Numbered from the stretch's first letter, positions 44,384 to 53,099 are shown. The stretch is DNA of 64,000 nucleotides from Caldanaerobius fijiensis DSM 17918 (GCF_900129075.1 NZ_FQVH01000003.1:1-64000), one strand, 5' to 3'. The notes: generated by a model not told the origin, from the sequence alone. Numbers and translations are program-made.

Positions 44384-45994
44384 GTGGATAGAGAATATAG
44401 GATAATTGTGACTGAGAGGATAGACGAGGCAGGTATTCAGTACCTAAAAGAACATGCGGAAGTGGATATAAAGTACGATGTGCCTTATGAAGAATTGTTA
44501 AAGATCATAGATGAGTATGATGCTATTATTGTCAGAAGCGTAACAAATGTTTCGGAAGAACTGATGAAGGCCGGGAAAAAGTTAAAAGTAGTAGGTAGAG
44601 CTGGAAATGGGACTGATAATATAGATCTGGATGCTGCAACACGGCTGGGAATAATTGTAGTCAACACGCCTGAAGGAAATATTATAGCAGCAGCAGAGCT
44701 CACTATTGCACATATACTCGCGATATCCAGGAATTTACCTCAAGCTAATTATGCAGCCAAACAAAAGGATTTTAGAAGAAATAGATTTAACGGAGTAGAG
44801 CTTTATGGCAAAACCGTAGGTATCATCGGCCTTGGCAGGATAGGTTCACTGGTGGCTACAAGGTTAAAGGCATTTGGTATGCGTGTCATAGCCTATGACC
44901 CTTATATTTCTGATGAGAGATTTACTAAATTTGGGGCAGAAAAGGTAGAAAATCTAGATGACCTGCTTAGGCAATCAGATTTTATTACTATTCATACGCC
45001 GAGAACTCCTGAAACTATGGGAATGATAGGAAAGGAAGAACTTAAAAAGGTAAAAAAAGGCGTTAGAATTGTTAACTGCGCCAGGGGTGGACTCATAGAC
45101 GAAGAAGCTCTTTATGAGGCGTTAAAAGAGGGAATTGTTGCAGCCGCCGCATTGGATGTTTTTGTAAAGGAACCGTCTTACGAGAAGGAACGGGATGAAG
45201 ATTTTGATAATCCACTGTTGAATTTAGACAATGTAATTGTAACACCTCATTTAGGTGCATCTACTGTAGAGGCACAGTACAACGTAGGTTATTCGGTAGC
45301 AAAAGCGGTTATTGCGGCTCTAAACGGTGAAATTACACCTAATGTTGTGAACATGCCTCAGCTGGATAAAGAAGAACTTTTTGCAATGAAGCCATTTTTA
45401 AACCTTGGAGAAAAGATAGGGAATATCTATTATCAGGTGGAGAGAGAACCGGTAAAGAAGATCGAAATAAACTTAAGCGGGGATGTAGCGCAGTGCCGTT
45501 CGCAGTTTATATCTATGTCGGTGTTAAAAGGGTTGCTGGATCCTGTTTTAAATGAGCGGGTAAATTTTGTCAATGCTGAATATGTTGCAAAGTCCAGGGG
45601 CATTGATGTGGTTGTAAGCAGCAGCAATGAAGTGAGCGATTATACGAATCTGGTCAAAGTGCGCTTTGAAAATGCTAAACGCTCATTGGAGTTTGCAGGT
45701 ACAGTGTTTGGTAAAAATGAACTGCGTATAGTAAACTTCATGGGTTATGAGGTAGAGTTTGCACCATCGGAGTATATGCTGGTGGTTAAAAATGTGGACA
45801 AACCCGGTGTCATAGGTCAGATTGGTACACTTTTAGGCGTTTCAAAAGTCAATATTTCCATGATGAGGGTTAGCCCATCAAAAGATGGGAAGGCCTTAAT
45901 GGTGCTTGGCATAGATAGGGGATTATCCAGGGAAACCTTGTCTATGATAAAAAACATAGAGGGCGTAGAAAATGCCATTATGATGAATTTGTGA
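44384..45994 (+). CDS. serA: D-3-phosphoglycerate dehydrogenase
   Basis: A 536-aa long-form SerA. The N-terminal NAD-dependent 2-hydroxyacid dehydrogenase core has GRAGNGTDNIDLDAA near residue 70, VGIIGLGRIGSLVA near 147 and an HLGAST catalytic His near 290. An intervening ASB domain and a C-terminal ACT domain (about 460-536, VVKNVDKPGVIGQIGTLLG) allow feedback by serine. It oxidises 3-phosphoglycerate in the first step of serine synthesis. The start is GTG at 44384, 7 nt after AAAGGGTGGTG (44366-44376). Confidence 0.95.
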   Translation: MDREYRIIVTERIDEAGIQYLKEHAEVDIKYDVPYEELLKIIDEYDAIIVRSVTNVSEELMKAGKKLKVVGRAGNGTDNIDLDAATRLGIIVVNTPEGNIIAAAELTIAHILAISRNLPQANYAAKQKDFRRNRFNGVELYGKTVGIIGLGRIGSLVATRLKAFGMRVIAYDPYISDERFTKFGAEKVENLDDLLRQSDFITIHTPRTPETMGMIGKEELKKVKKGVRIVNCARGGLIDEEALYEALKEGIVAAAALDVFVKEPSYEKERDEDFDNPLLNLDNVIVTPHLGASTVEAQYNVGYSVAKAVIAALNGEITPNVVNMPQLDKEELFAMKPFLNLGEKIGNIYYQVEREPVKKIEINLSGDVAQCRSQFISMSVLKGLLDPVLNERVNFVNAEYVAKSRGIDVVVSSSNEVSDYTNLVKVRFENAKRSLEFAGTVFGKNELRIVNFMGYEVEFAPSEYMLVVKNVDKPGVIGQIGTLLGVSKVNISMMRVSPSKDGKALMVLGIDRGLSRETLSMIKNIEGVENAIMMNL

Positions 45995-46013
45995 TTTTGG
46001 CATAATTTTGTAC

Positions 46014-46042
46014 TTGAAAAACACCTGAAATAATATTATACT
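46014..46042 (+). promoter_or_regulatory. Sigma-A promoter of the 6S RNA
   Basis: TTGAAA (46014-46019), 17-bp spacer, TATACT (46037-46042), giving a start near 46049. Confidence 0.75.
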
Positions 46043-46049
46043 TATAGCT

Positions 46050-46240
46050 GAGAAGAGAAAACGAAATCCTGTTGGGTGCGTGGTGCCCCTGTTTAACAAC
46101 CCACAGCTGATAATAGGGAGCCGGAGTCCCTGTGTGGATGAGAAGCCTGCGTTGACAGGACCTCAGAAGCACAGGGCAGGCTCCCACCCTACGAGAGTAG
46201 GGTTGGTTTAAACGGGCAAAACGGCCAGACGGGATCCAGT
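46050..46240 (+). ncRNA. ssrS: 6S RNA (RNA polymerase regulator)
   Basis: No reading frame fits the 324-nt gap between serA and the next gene. It holds a long rod-like RNA. ATCCTGTTGG near the 5' end can pair with CCAGACGGGAT near the 3' end as a closing stem with G-U pairs and a bulge. GGGAGCC (46117-46123) and GGCTCCC pair inside. The stretches GCTGATAAT and GAGAAGCC-TGCGTTGACAGGACC resemble the conserved GCCGATA and GAGAAGCC parts of 6S RNA. 6S RNA mimics an open promoter and binds sigma-A polymerase. A sigma-A promoter lies at 46014-46042 and an intrinsic terminator follows. The exact ends are estimates. Confidence 0.78.
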
Positions 46241-46241
46241 A

Positions 46242-46270
46242 GAGAGCCCTTAAATGAGGGCTCTTTATTT
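46242..46270 (+). terminator. Terminator of the 6S RNA
   Basis: AGAGCCCT-TAAATG-AGGGCTCT followed by TTATTTTT. Confidence 0.88.
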
Positions 46271-46318
46271 TTGTTTTTTTTTACGGTATAATAAAAAATA
46301 AAAAACGGAGAGATATAT

Positions 46319-48529
46319 ATGAGAAAAAATTCCTTTATAGTAATAGTAGCACTTCTTTTGATGATATTTTCTACTTTTAGCCCAAAAGCGTACGCTGCCA
46401 GTGCTAATGGCAGGCCAAAGTTTGTTATCGTAGTTATGAACAAAGTGGGATTGAGAGATTACGTAAAGTATGAGCTGCCCAACATAAAAAAACTTATACA
46501 ATCAGGTGCCTTAGGCCTCCTCAATGTGAGAACGGCTAAAAACTATCATGAACCTTCTGCCTATTTGAGCATTGGCGCTGGATCCAGAGCAGAAAGCGAC
46601 TATAATGGAGGATATGCGTTTAATTATAATGAGATGTACGATTTCGGAAGAGCGGGAGAACTCTACCATATATATACAGGAAACAATGCTTCAAAAGGCG
46701 ATGTGGTAAATTTAAGCATCAATAGTTTAAAAGAGGTTTCTGCAAAGCAGGATCACCAGGTAGTGCCGGGCTTATTAGGACAGATTCTTAAAGATAAAGG
46801 AATACCTGTTGCTGTGCTGGGTAATGCTGATTTGCCAGATACATATAGGAGATATGTTTCGCTCATAGGAATGGATGAAAATGGCAAAGTTAAGGGCGAT
46901 GTATCCGGTAACTTATCTAAGGATGACATGAATGCACCATACCTTATGAGCACCGATTATGATAAATTGTACGATGAATATCAGAAGTATTCTTCAAAGG
47001 GCGGCTTGCTTGTGATTGAGCTAGGAGATACCAGCAGAGCTGATGACTTTACATCAATGACAACACCTGATCTGGGTACTTATTACAGAGAACAAGCATT
47101 GAAGAAAGCCGATGCTTTTGTAGGGAAAATTGCCAGGTCGATGGATTTTAAAAAGGACATTTTGATGATTGTTACACCATATCCGTCAAAAGAAGATATA
47201 GCCAGCAATCACCTTTTGACGCCTATTTTAGTGGTCGGAGACGATTATAAGGGTGGTTTTATTACATCCTTTTCCACAAAAAGATTAGGTATTGCGCAAA
47301 ACATAGACATTGCCCCCACTGTGCTTCATTTTTTTGATATAAGTGTGCCTAAATCAATGATGGGATTACCTCTGACGAGTATACAGAAATCGCCCGATAT
47401 CGGTGAGGTACAGTTTAATACAGCGCAATCTAAATTGAATTATCTTAGCTACATGAACGAAAAGATTGTCGCCACTTATGTTCAGCGGCCATTTTTTATA
47501 AAGACCTATGTTATTGTTCAGATAGTAGTTTTGTTTCTAGCTATTATGGCACTGTTTTTCAGGGATGAGTATGCAAAACACATTAAGCCGCTGATTTTAG
47601 CTAATATGGCTGTACCTTTGGTTTTTTTGATTCTCCCTGTTTTTGATGTAAATTCAGCTTTTTTCAAAGCTGTCATTATATTGGCAGTACTTATTGCAAT
47701 GGTCTTTTTGTCATTAACACTATCCAGAAATAACATGGATGTGATAATGACCCTCTGTATTATAACTGCTGCACTCTTAGCAATGGATATACTGACAGGG
47801 CAGAAATTGATGAAAAATTCGATATTGGGTTATGATCCCATTATTGGAGCAAGATATTATGGCATTGGCAATGAGTATATGGGGGTTTTGATGGGGTCCA
47901 GTATTATAGGTTTAACAGCCCTTATAGATAGATATAAAAAACCGTTTATGAAATACGTTGTTTCAGCCATATTCATATTTTTAATTTATATAATAAGTGC
48001 CCCCAGCCTTGGCACCAAATTAGGAGGGTTTATTGTCTCATTTATGGCTTATGGTACGTCTATGCTGTTGTTGTTTAACTTCAAATTTAACAAAAAAAAT
48101 TTTGTATATTTGTTTGGATTTATGCTAATTATGATGATAGGTTTGTTTATTTACGACATGCTAAGAGGAGGTCAGTCTCACATAGGGAGAACTGCTTTGC
48201 TGGTTAGAGAGGAGGGCATCATGCCACTTCTTATGATATTCCAGCGTAAGTTATCAATGAATATAAAGCTTATAAGGTATACTATATGGACAAAAGTCCT
48301 GATAACATTTATTTTGGTTTTAGGGTTTTTGTTCTATAAACCTACAAACATACTCATAAATATATTTAAGCGCAACAAAGCGGTTTACGCTGGCTTTTTG
48401 GGTAGCACAGTGGGTATGCTTTTTGCCCTGGTTTTTAATGATGCGGGTATTGTAGCTGCTGCAACCATGTTTATATTTGTGGTTCCGTCTTTTCTGGTTA
48501 TGGTGATCGACGAACTGAGCAACCCTTGA
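46319..48529 (+). CDS. Membrane protein with alkaline-phosphatase-like ectodomain
   Basis: A 736-aa protein. A signal peptide (about residues 1-27, ending SPKAYA) is followed by a soluble extracellular domain (about 28-385) that looks like the alkaline phosphatase/sulfatase superfamily (FVIVVMNKVGLRDY, then IAQNIDIAPTVLHFFDI near residue 325). A C-terminal membrane domain of about nine helices follows (about 395-735). The usual metal-binding Asp and His set is not clearly complete, so catalysis is uncertain. I do not recognise a characterised family. It is preceded by GGAGAG and the 6S terminator. A role in envelope polymer modification is a guess. Confidence 0.6.
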   Translation: MRKNSFIVIVALLLMIFSTFSPKAYAASANGRPKFVIVVMNKVGLRDYVKYELPNIKKLIQSGALGLLNVRTAKNYHEPSAYLSIGAGSRAESDYNGGYAFNYNEMYDFGRAGELYHIYTGNNASKGDVVNLSINSLKEVSAKQDHQVVPGLLGQILKDKGIPVAVLGNADLPDTYRRYVSLIGMDENGKVKGDVSGNLSKDDMNAPYLMSTDYDKLYDEYQKYSSKGGLLVIELGDTSRADDFTSMTTPDLGTYYREQALKKADAFVGKIARSMDFKKDILMIVTPYPSKEDIASNHLLTPILVVGDDYKGGFITSFSTKRLGIAQNIDIAPTVLHFFDISVPKSMMGLPLTSIQKSPDIGEVQFNTAQSKLNYLSYMNEKIVATYVQRPFFIKTYVIVQIVVLFLAIMALFFRDEYAKHIKPLILANMAVPLVFLILPVFDVNSAFFKAVIILAVLIAMVFLSLTLSRNNMDVIMTLCIITAALLAMDILTGQKLMKNSILGYDPIIGARYYGIGNEYMGVLMGSSIIGLTALIDRYKKPFMKYVVSAIFIFLIYIISAPSLGTKLGGFIVSFMAYGTSMLLLFNFKFNKKNFVYLFGFMLIMMIGLFIYDMLRGGQSHIGRTALLVREEGIMPLLMIFQRKLSMNIKLIRYTIWTKVLITFILVLGFLFYKPTNILINIFKRNKAVYAGFLGSTVGMLFALVFNDAGIVAAATMFIFVVPSFLVMVIDELSNP

Positions 48530-48665
48530 CATCCTCGTCTGGAAGATATATACTGAAAACAGGGTAAGGCATGTCCTCAGGAATTTACGCTTTGGTGTTC
48601 TATTAAAGCTATCGTTGCTTATGGCAAAAGCAGTTCAGAAGAGTTCAGAAAGGAGATGTTTTGAT

Positions 48666-49262
48666 ATGGAAACTGTCAATCTTGAGGTAAAGACAAGAGA
48701 AGCAGGGAAAAGTGCTGCTCGCAAATTGAGGGAGAAAAATCTAATTCCTGCTGTTGTCTATGGGAAAGGTTTGGACAGTTTACCTATAGCCGTTAATGCA
48801 TCAAAGTTCAACGAGATATATAAAAAGCACGGCCATAGCACGATTTTAAACCTGGTACTGGATGGCCAGGTGATACCTGGGATCATAAAAGAGGTGCAGT
48901 ATGGTATCCTGGATAACAAGATAATACATATTGACTTCCAGCGAGTTTCTATGGAAGAGGATATTGAGGCAGAGGTCCCGATAGTGGTGGAAGGAACAGG
49001 TCTTATAGAGAGCAAAGGTGCTATTGTACAGCACCAGTTGAGAGAAGTGTCTGTGAGGTGTAAGGCTAAGGATCTACCTGAGAGTATTACGGTAGATGTA
49101 TCTAATATGGAGATTGGAGATGTGGTTAAAGTGTCTGATCTCTCTGTGGCAGAAGCCGTTAAGATTCTTGATGACCCTGAGGAGATTGTCTTATCTATAA
49201 TAGTTCCTGAAATCAGCGAAGTTGAGGAAGAAGAGCAGCCAGAAGAGGCTGAAAAAGAATAG
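48666..49262 (+). CDS. rplY: Ribosomal protein bL25, Ctc/TL5 long form
   Basis: A 198-aa protein with an N-terminal L25 5S-rRNA-binding domain (about 1-92; RKLREKNLIPAVVYGKGL) and a C-terminal TL5/Ctc beta domain, ending in an acidic tail (EVEEEEQPEEAEKE). It binds 5S rRNA in the large subunit; Ctc in Bacillus is stress-induced. The ATG at 48666 follows AAAGGAGAT; an in-frame ATG at 48621 and the start at 48615 would add an unlikely leader. Confidence 0.93.
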   Translation: METVNLEVKTREAGKSAARKLREKNLIPAVVYGKGLDSLPIAVNASKFNEIYKKHGHSTILNLVLDGQVIPGIIKEVQYGILDNKIIHIDFQRVSMEEDIEAEVPIVVEGTGLIESKGAIVQHQLREVSVRCKAKDLPESITVDVSNMEIGDVVKVSDLSVAEAVKILDDPEEIVLSIIVPEISEVEEEEQPEEAEKE

Positions 49263-49264
49263 AG

Positions 49265-49299
49265 AAAATAAAAGCCGGTTCTTAACCGGCTTTTATTTT
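49265..49299. terminator. Bidirectional terminator between rplY and lysA
   Basis: AAAATAAAAGCCGGTT-CTT-AACCGGCTTTTATTTT: an almost perfect palindrome with A- and T-rich flanks, serving the converging rplY (plus) and lysA (minus). Confidence 0.92.
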
Positions 49300-49324
49300 C
49301 TCTATCCAATTTACGTAATGCATA

Positions 49325-50683
49325 TTATATAGCGCTGACGCTGGCATCTTCACTTATATCCTGGTAGCTATTTTTGCTTAGCCTGGCAGGAATAACATCA
49401 TTTCTCACCAGATCTTCATATGTTTCGCGCTTTACGATGATGTCTGCACGGCCATCTTTTACCAACACCACAGCGGGTTTTGTGAGCCGGTTGTAATTAC
49501 TGGCCATGGAATAATTGTATGCTCCTGTGCTCAATACGGCGATGATATCTCCTGGGACTATATGAGGAAGACATATATCCCAGATCAACATATCTCCAGA
49601 TTCACAACACTTACCTGCGATGGAAACGACCTCGCTATTTTTTTCAAAGACCTTGTTGGCGATGACGGCTTCATACTTAGCACCGTATAAAGCCAGCCGC
49701 GGATTGTCTGTCATACCGCCGTCTACCGAGATATACTTTCTTATGCCTGGTATCTCCTTGATGGCGCCGACAGTATACAAGGTTATGCCAGCATTGGCTA
49801 TAATAGACCTTCCAGGTTCGACAATTACTTTCGGCATTTTTATATCAAGTTTATTTACCATTTTGTTCAAAGTGCTAAACACCATATCAGCGTAGTCTTC
49901 TATAGTGGCTGGATCATCTTCTTCAGTATAATATACCCCAAAACCACCGCCTAGATCCAGTTCTTCTGCTTCGTAACCTGTTTCATCTTTTATCTGCCTT
50001 ATAAAACTTGTGGTTATTTCTACTTCATGCTTATACGATTGCATATCGAAGATCTGGGAGCCTATGTGGCAGTGGATACCTTTTAAATTTAAATTCGGCA
50101 TCTTTATCGCCATATCAATAGCTTTCATGGCCTGGCCATCGGGGACGTTAAATCCAAATTTTGAATCCAGTTGCCCCGTCATAATGTATTCATGGGTGTG
50201 GGCTTCTATTCCCGGCGTTATCCTTATGAGAATATCTGCTTTTTTACCCAATGTACCTGCTATATGGTTTAGAATTTCTAATTCATAAAAATTATCCACT
50301 ATAATACGTCCTACACCGGATTTGAGAGCAAATACCAGCTCTTCTGGGCTCTTGTTATTGCCGTTAAAATACACCTTGTTCATTGGGAATCCGGCCTGAA
50401 CAGCAGTATATATTTCGCCTCCTGAAACGACATCTAGGCCTAATCCTTCTTCATCGATCAAACGGACCATAGCCATGTTCATGAAGGCTTTGGAAGCGTA
50501 TAAAACCAGCCCATTATTCTTTTTCATAAAAGAATCATAATATCTCTTGCACGTTTGGCGAACAAGATCTTCATCGATAACGTATAGAGGAGTTCCAAAT
50601 TTTTTAGCTAATCGAACAGCATCACATCCACCTATTTCCAGGTGATTTTTAGAATTGACCTTCATAGTACCATGTAATCTCAC
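49325..50683 (-). CDS. lysA: Diaminopimelate decarboxylase
   Basis: A 452-aa fold-III PLP enzyme making lysine from meso-diaminopimelate. The PLP lysine is in LYASKAFMNMA near residue 62, HCHIGSQIFD follows, ELDLGGGFGVYYTEED binds phosphate near 245, and the catalytic CCESGDML motif lies near 358. The start is GTG at 50683: on the minus strand AAGGGAG sits 8 nt before it, while the ATG at 50665 has no ribosome site. It is a single gene on the minus strand under a lysine riboswitch whose switch hairpin covers this same AAGGGAG. Confidence 0.95.
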   Translation of the reverse strand: MRLHGTMKVNSKNHLEIGGCDAVRLAKKFGTPLYVIDEDLVRQTCKRYYDSFMKKNNGLVLYASKAFMNMAMVRLIDEEGLGLDVVSGGEIYTAVQAGFPMNKVYFNGNNKSPEELVFALKSGVGRIIVDNFYELEILNHIAGTLGKKADILIRITPGIEAHTHEYIMTGQLDSKFGFNVPDGQAMKAIDMAIKMPNLNLKGIHCHIGSQIFDMQSYKHEVEITTSFIRQIKDETGYEAEELDLGGGFGVYYTEEDDPATIEDYADMVFSTLNKMVNKLDIKMPKVIVEPGRSIIANAGITLYTVGAIKEIPGIRKYISVDGGMTDNPRLALYGAKYEAVIANKVFEKNSEVVSIAGKCCESGDMLIWDICLPHIVPGDIIAVLSTGAYNYSMASNYNRLTKPAVVLVKDGRADIIVKRETYEDLVRNDVIPARLSKNSYQDISEDASVSAI

Positions 50684-50691
50684 TTACTTCA

Positions 50692-50930
50692 CTCCCTTAA
50701 ATAATTGCGCATTTAAGGGAGTTTCCTCCCTTCCATGCGCGAGATAGCTCTCCACCGGCGGTTGTGCCGGTGACAGTCCTGTACCTATTCGATACAGGCC
50801 CAGCTACAAGAGATGGGCTTCTCTTGCGCTTCGGCGAAATACCCTTTCAGCCAGTTCATCGCTTCCCGGGCTCCGTGGCTTACTGATGTATTTCGCGCCT
50901 CTACTTCACTGCTGGAAGATGAGGTGTTCG
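50692..50930 (-). promoter_or_regulatory. Lysine riboswitch (L box) acting on the lysA ribosome site
   Basis: On the minus strand the L-box motifs occur in order: AGAGGCGCG, ATCAGTAAGCC, CGCCGAAGCGCAAGAG, ACTGTCACCGG and GGAGAGCTATCTCGCGC, with GCGCGA/TCGCGC as P1 (aptamer about 50918-50733). Downstream, two hairpins exclude each other. AAGGGAGG-type CTCCCTT/AAGGGAG (50726-50732 with 50715-50721 in plus coordinates) competes with ATTTAAGGGAG/CTCCCTTAAAT (50711-50721 with 50692-50702). The second covers the lysA Shine-Dalgarno. No T tract follows either hairpin, so control is probably translational. Confidence 0.92.
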
Positions 50931-50938
50931 TTTTTTAC

Positions 50939-50967
50939 ATTTTACAGCATAAAAAATATTATGTCAA
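50939..50967 (-). promoter_or_regulatory. Sigma-A promoter of the lysA riboswitch transcript
   Basis: Minus strand: TTGACA (50967-50962), 17-bp spacer, TAAAAT (50944-50939), just upstream of the aptamer. Confidence 0.8.
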
Positions 50968-50997
50968 GGGAAAATAAATGCATGGAGGTAGTTGTTT

Positions 50998-51453
50998 ATG
51001 CAAAAGTTGACGCCGCAGGAACTTATGTATAGCTGCTTGAATAAAGCCGAGGAACAGGAAATGGTGCTAAAGGATAAATGCAATAAGTATGCCAGACGAA
51101 TCGGTGACCCTGTGATAGCTGGGATTTTAAACGAGTGCAGCAAGATGGCAGATGATCACATATATGATATAAAGCAAAAGAAAAAGTCAATAAATATACC
51201 TTCACTGATTAAAACCAATATGTCACTGGATACGCTTGATTTGATGCAGGACCTCGTAAAAGAGATGACAAAACTTCAAACCTTTTATAATGATCAAATG
51301 ATATTGATAACCAATCCTGATATAAGGGGACTTTTGACGAAGCTGAGAGACGAAGTAATGAAGGCCATATCGATGCTTCAGCAGCGAATAGAAGCGATGG
51401 AATCTAAGCCCACTGAAATCAATAAGGTTTTTTCAACGAGAGAAGGGTTGTAA
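50998..51453 (+). CDS. Small helical cytosolic protein, function unknown
   Basis: A 151-aa soluble protein, mostly alpha-helical, with features of a ferritin-like or spore-coat-like four-helix bundle. I recognise no specific family. The sequence is rich in Met, Lys, Asp and Glu; there is no signal peptide and no metal motif I can defend. The ATG at 50998 follows GGAGGT (50984-50989) with 8-nt spacing. It overlaps the following membrane-protein gene by 1 nt, so the products may act together. Confidence 0.72.
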   Translation: MQKLTPQELMYSCLNKAEEQEMVLKDKCNKYARRIGDPVIAGILNECSKMADDHIYDIKQKKKSINIPSLIKTNMSLDTLDLMQDLVKEMTKLQTFYNDQMILITNPDIRGLLTKLRDEVMKAISMLQQRIEAMESKPTEINKVFSTREGL

Positions 51454-51896
51454 TGGGCTGGGTTCTCGCATTTGTTTTGAGCTGGATTTTGTTCCTGATT
51501 TGTATAGACTGGAAAAGATTATGGCCGAATGTAATAGGAGGCATATGGGCATCCATAATACAGATCATGGTAGATAAGATTTTTATAGGTTTAAACCTAT
51601 ATGCTATAAAAGAAAGCATCCTGTGCATATCGGGAGCCGGGTCGATTTTTTTTACATTGGGGCCGGTTTTTACTATGGGCACACTGATGGTACAACATCT
51701 CCCGAAAAATAGATGGGCGAGGCTTTTAAATATATTTATATGGGTTGGGTTTTTCATGCTTTTTGAGCGTGTCATGTGGGTATTCGGCTATCTGGAATAC
51801 CGACACTGGAATTCGCTCTACAGCTTTTGGATTGATATAATGGCGCTAATTGATATTTCGTGGTTTGGAGAAAATTTTGTCAAAAGGATGAGGTAA
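51453..51896 (+). CDS. CBO0543-type small membrane protein
   Basis: A 147-aa protein with four to five membrane helices, rich in Trp. It resembles the CBO0543 family of Firmicute membrane proteins, whose function is unknown. Features are DWKRLWPNVIGGIW, LGPVFTMGTLMVQHLPKNRW and YRHWNSLYSFW. The ATG overlaps the previous stop by one base. A possible 27-codon gene and the flavoprotein pair follow. Confidence 0.7.
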   Translation: MGWVLAFVLSWILFLICIDWKRLWPNVIGGIWASIIQIMVDKIFIGLNLYAIKESILCISGAGSIFFTLGPVFTMGTLMVQHLPKNRWARLLNIFIWVGFFMLFERVMWVFGYLEYRHWNSLYSFWIDIMALIDISWFGENFVKRMR

Positions 51897-51902
51897 TAGC
51901 AA

Positions 51903-51986
51903 ATGTATCTTTTGGTAGTTTATTTGATAGGCATAGGAGCACTGGTTTATATTTACATAAGAATTTTAAAGTCGAAGAGATGGTGA
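51903..51986 (+). CDS. Possible 27-aa single-pass membrane microprotein
   Basis: A short frame (MYLLVVYLIGIGALVYIYIR, then ILKSKRW) that would be one hydrophobic helix of about 20 residues with a basic C-terminal tail, the usual layout of a bacterial membrane microprotein. AGGATGAGG lies upstream with about 9-nt spacing to the ATG. It sits between the CBO0543-type gene and the first flavoprotein, in a frame different from both. It is too short for confident calling, and chance cannot be excluded. Confidence 0.45.
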   Translation: MYLLVVYLIGIGALVYIYIRILKSKRW

Positions 51987-51991
51987 TGGTT

Positions 51992-53083
51992 ATGAAAGTG
52001 GCGATCGTAGGGGCAGGTATATCAGGTCTTGCGTGTGCGTACCAGTTGGAGAGCTACGGAATTGATCCCATCATATTTGAAGCTCAATCTGCTGTGGGCG
52101 GTGGATATAATCATGTTGCCGCGATTTTACAGGTATTCACGAGATCTATAAAGGATCCTCTAAGATATGAAAAATATAAATACGATATACCGATACAGCC
52201 GACAGCTGTTATAAATAAGATCATCATGAATGGACCTACTAAGAAAAGTATTATACGCGGCAATAACCTTGGGTACTTTTTTGTGAGAGGACCTGAAGAG
52301 GGTTCTCTGGAGAGTAACTTGTTTAAACTTATAAAATCCAACATAAATTTTAATACGAAGATCGATGACCTTGAGCCTCTAAAAAGGGAATTTGATTATG
52401 TGGTGGTAGCCACTGGAAGCAATCAATTTACGAAATTATACGGCTGCTGGCAGGATCTCATGGAAACGTGGCTTAAAGGGGCTGTGATATTAGGAGAGTT
52501 TGATCCCAATGTACTGATGATGTGGATAAATATTGTTTATGCAAAATCGGGATATGCGTACTTAGCACCATATGATTCCAGAAGGGCCTTACTGGCTTTA
52601 ATGGTTCCTTACATTAAAAAAGACGAGTTAGAAACCAACTGGCAGACATTTTTGAAAATAGAGAATATAACAAATGAAAGAGTGGAGGAATTTGTTATTC
52701 AACATAAGTCCGGAAATGTCTATCCCCATACAGTAGAAAACGTCTATTTTGTAGGCAATGCCGGAGGGATTTTGGAACCGTTTCTTGGATTTGGCCAATT
52801 TCATGCCTTGCTATCGGGTAGTATTGCAGCTAAATGCATAGTAGAAGCGAAAGATTACGAGCAAGAGATTAAATATATCCATGAAGAATTTATGAAGATG
52901 CTGACTTTTAGAAAGGCCCTGGATGCATTGACGAATAGAGGCTTTGATTTCATCGTCGGGTTATTGGGTTTTCCAGGCTTTAACAAGATCATTTACAATA
53001 CAGGTCTAAATGTGGTCAGGTATGCTTCCTGGCTTGTCGATAATGCATACAACAGGTTTTGGGGTGAAAAGCCTTTAAGGTGA
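51992..53083 (+). CDS. FAD/NAD(P)-binding oxidoreductase (first of a pair)
   Basis: A 363-aa Rossmann flavoprotein. The dinucleotide-binding motif VAIVGAGISGLACAYQLE is at the N-terminus with an acidic end of the second strand (IIFEAQS). DYVVVATGSN near residue 138 and ENVYFVGNAGGILEPFLGFG near 250 form the second FAD motif. It resembles geranylgeranyl-reductase/monooxygenase-like proteins but the substrate is unknown. The ATG at 51992 gives the canonical start; the longer frame from 51860 overlaps the upstream gene. A paralogue follows 17 nt downstream. Confidence 0.78.
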   Translation: MKVAIVGAGISGLACAYQLESYGIDPIIFEAQSAVGGGYNHVAAILQVFTRSIKDPLRYEKYKYDIPIQPTAVINKIIMNGPTKKSIIRGNNLGYFFVRGPEEGSLESNLFKLIKSNINFNTKIDDLEPLKREFDYVVVATGSNQFTKLYGCWQDLMETWLKGAVILGEFDPNVLMMWINIVYAKSGYAYLAPYDSRRALLALMVPYIKKDELETNWQTFLKIENITNERVEEFVIQHKSGNVYPHTVENVYFVGNAGGILEPFLGFGQFHALLSGSIAAKCIVEAKDYEQEIKYIHEEFMKMLTFRKALDALTNRGFDFIVGLLGFPGFNKIIYNTGLNVVRYASWLVDNAYNRFWGEKPLR

Positions 53084-53099
53084 AGGAGCTGGTGGTATA

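Noticed and set aside
48530-48665. Possible small RNA between the phosphatase-like gene and rplY
   Set aside because: No stable hairpin with T tract or known motif could be found; treated as a plain leader.
48758-49309. 183-codon minus-strand frame opposite rplY
   Set aside because: Antisense shadow of ribosomal protein L25 with low-complexity Ser/Thr translation.
51860-51991. N-terminal extension of the first flavoprotein
   Set aside because: It overlaps the CBO0543-type gene and precedes the canonical Rossmann start at 51992.
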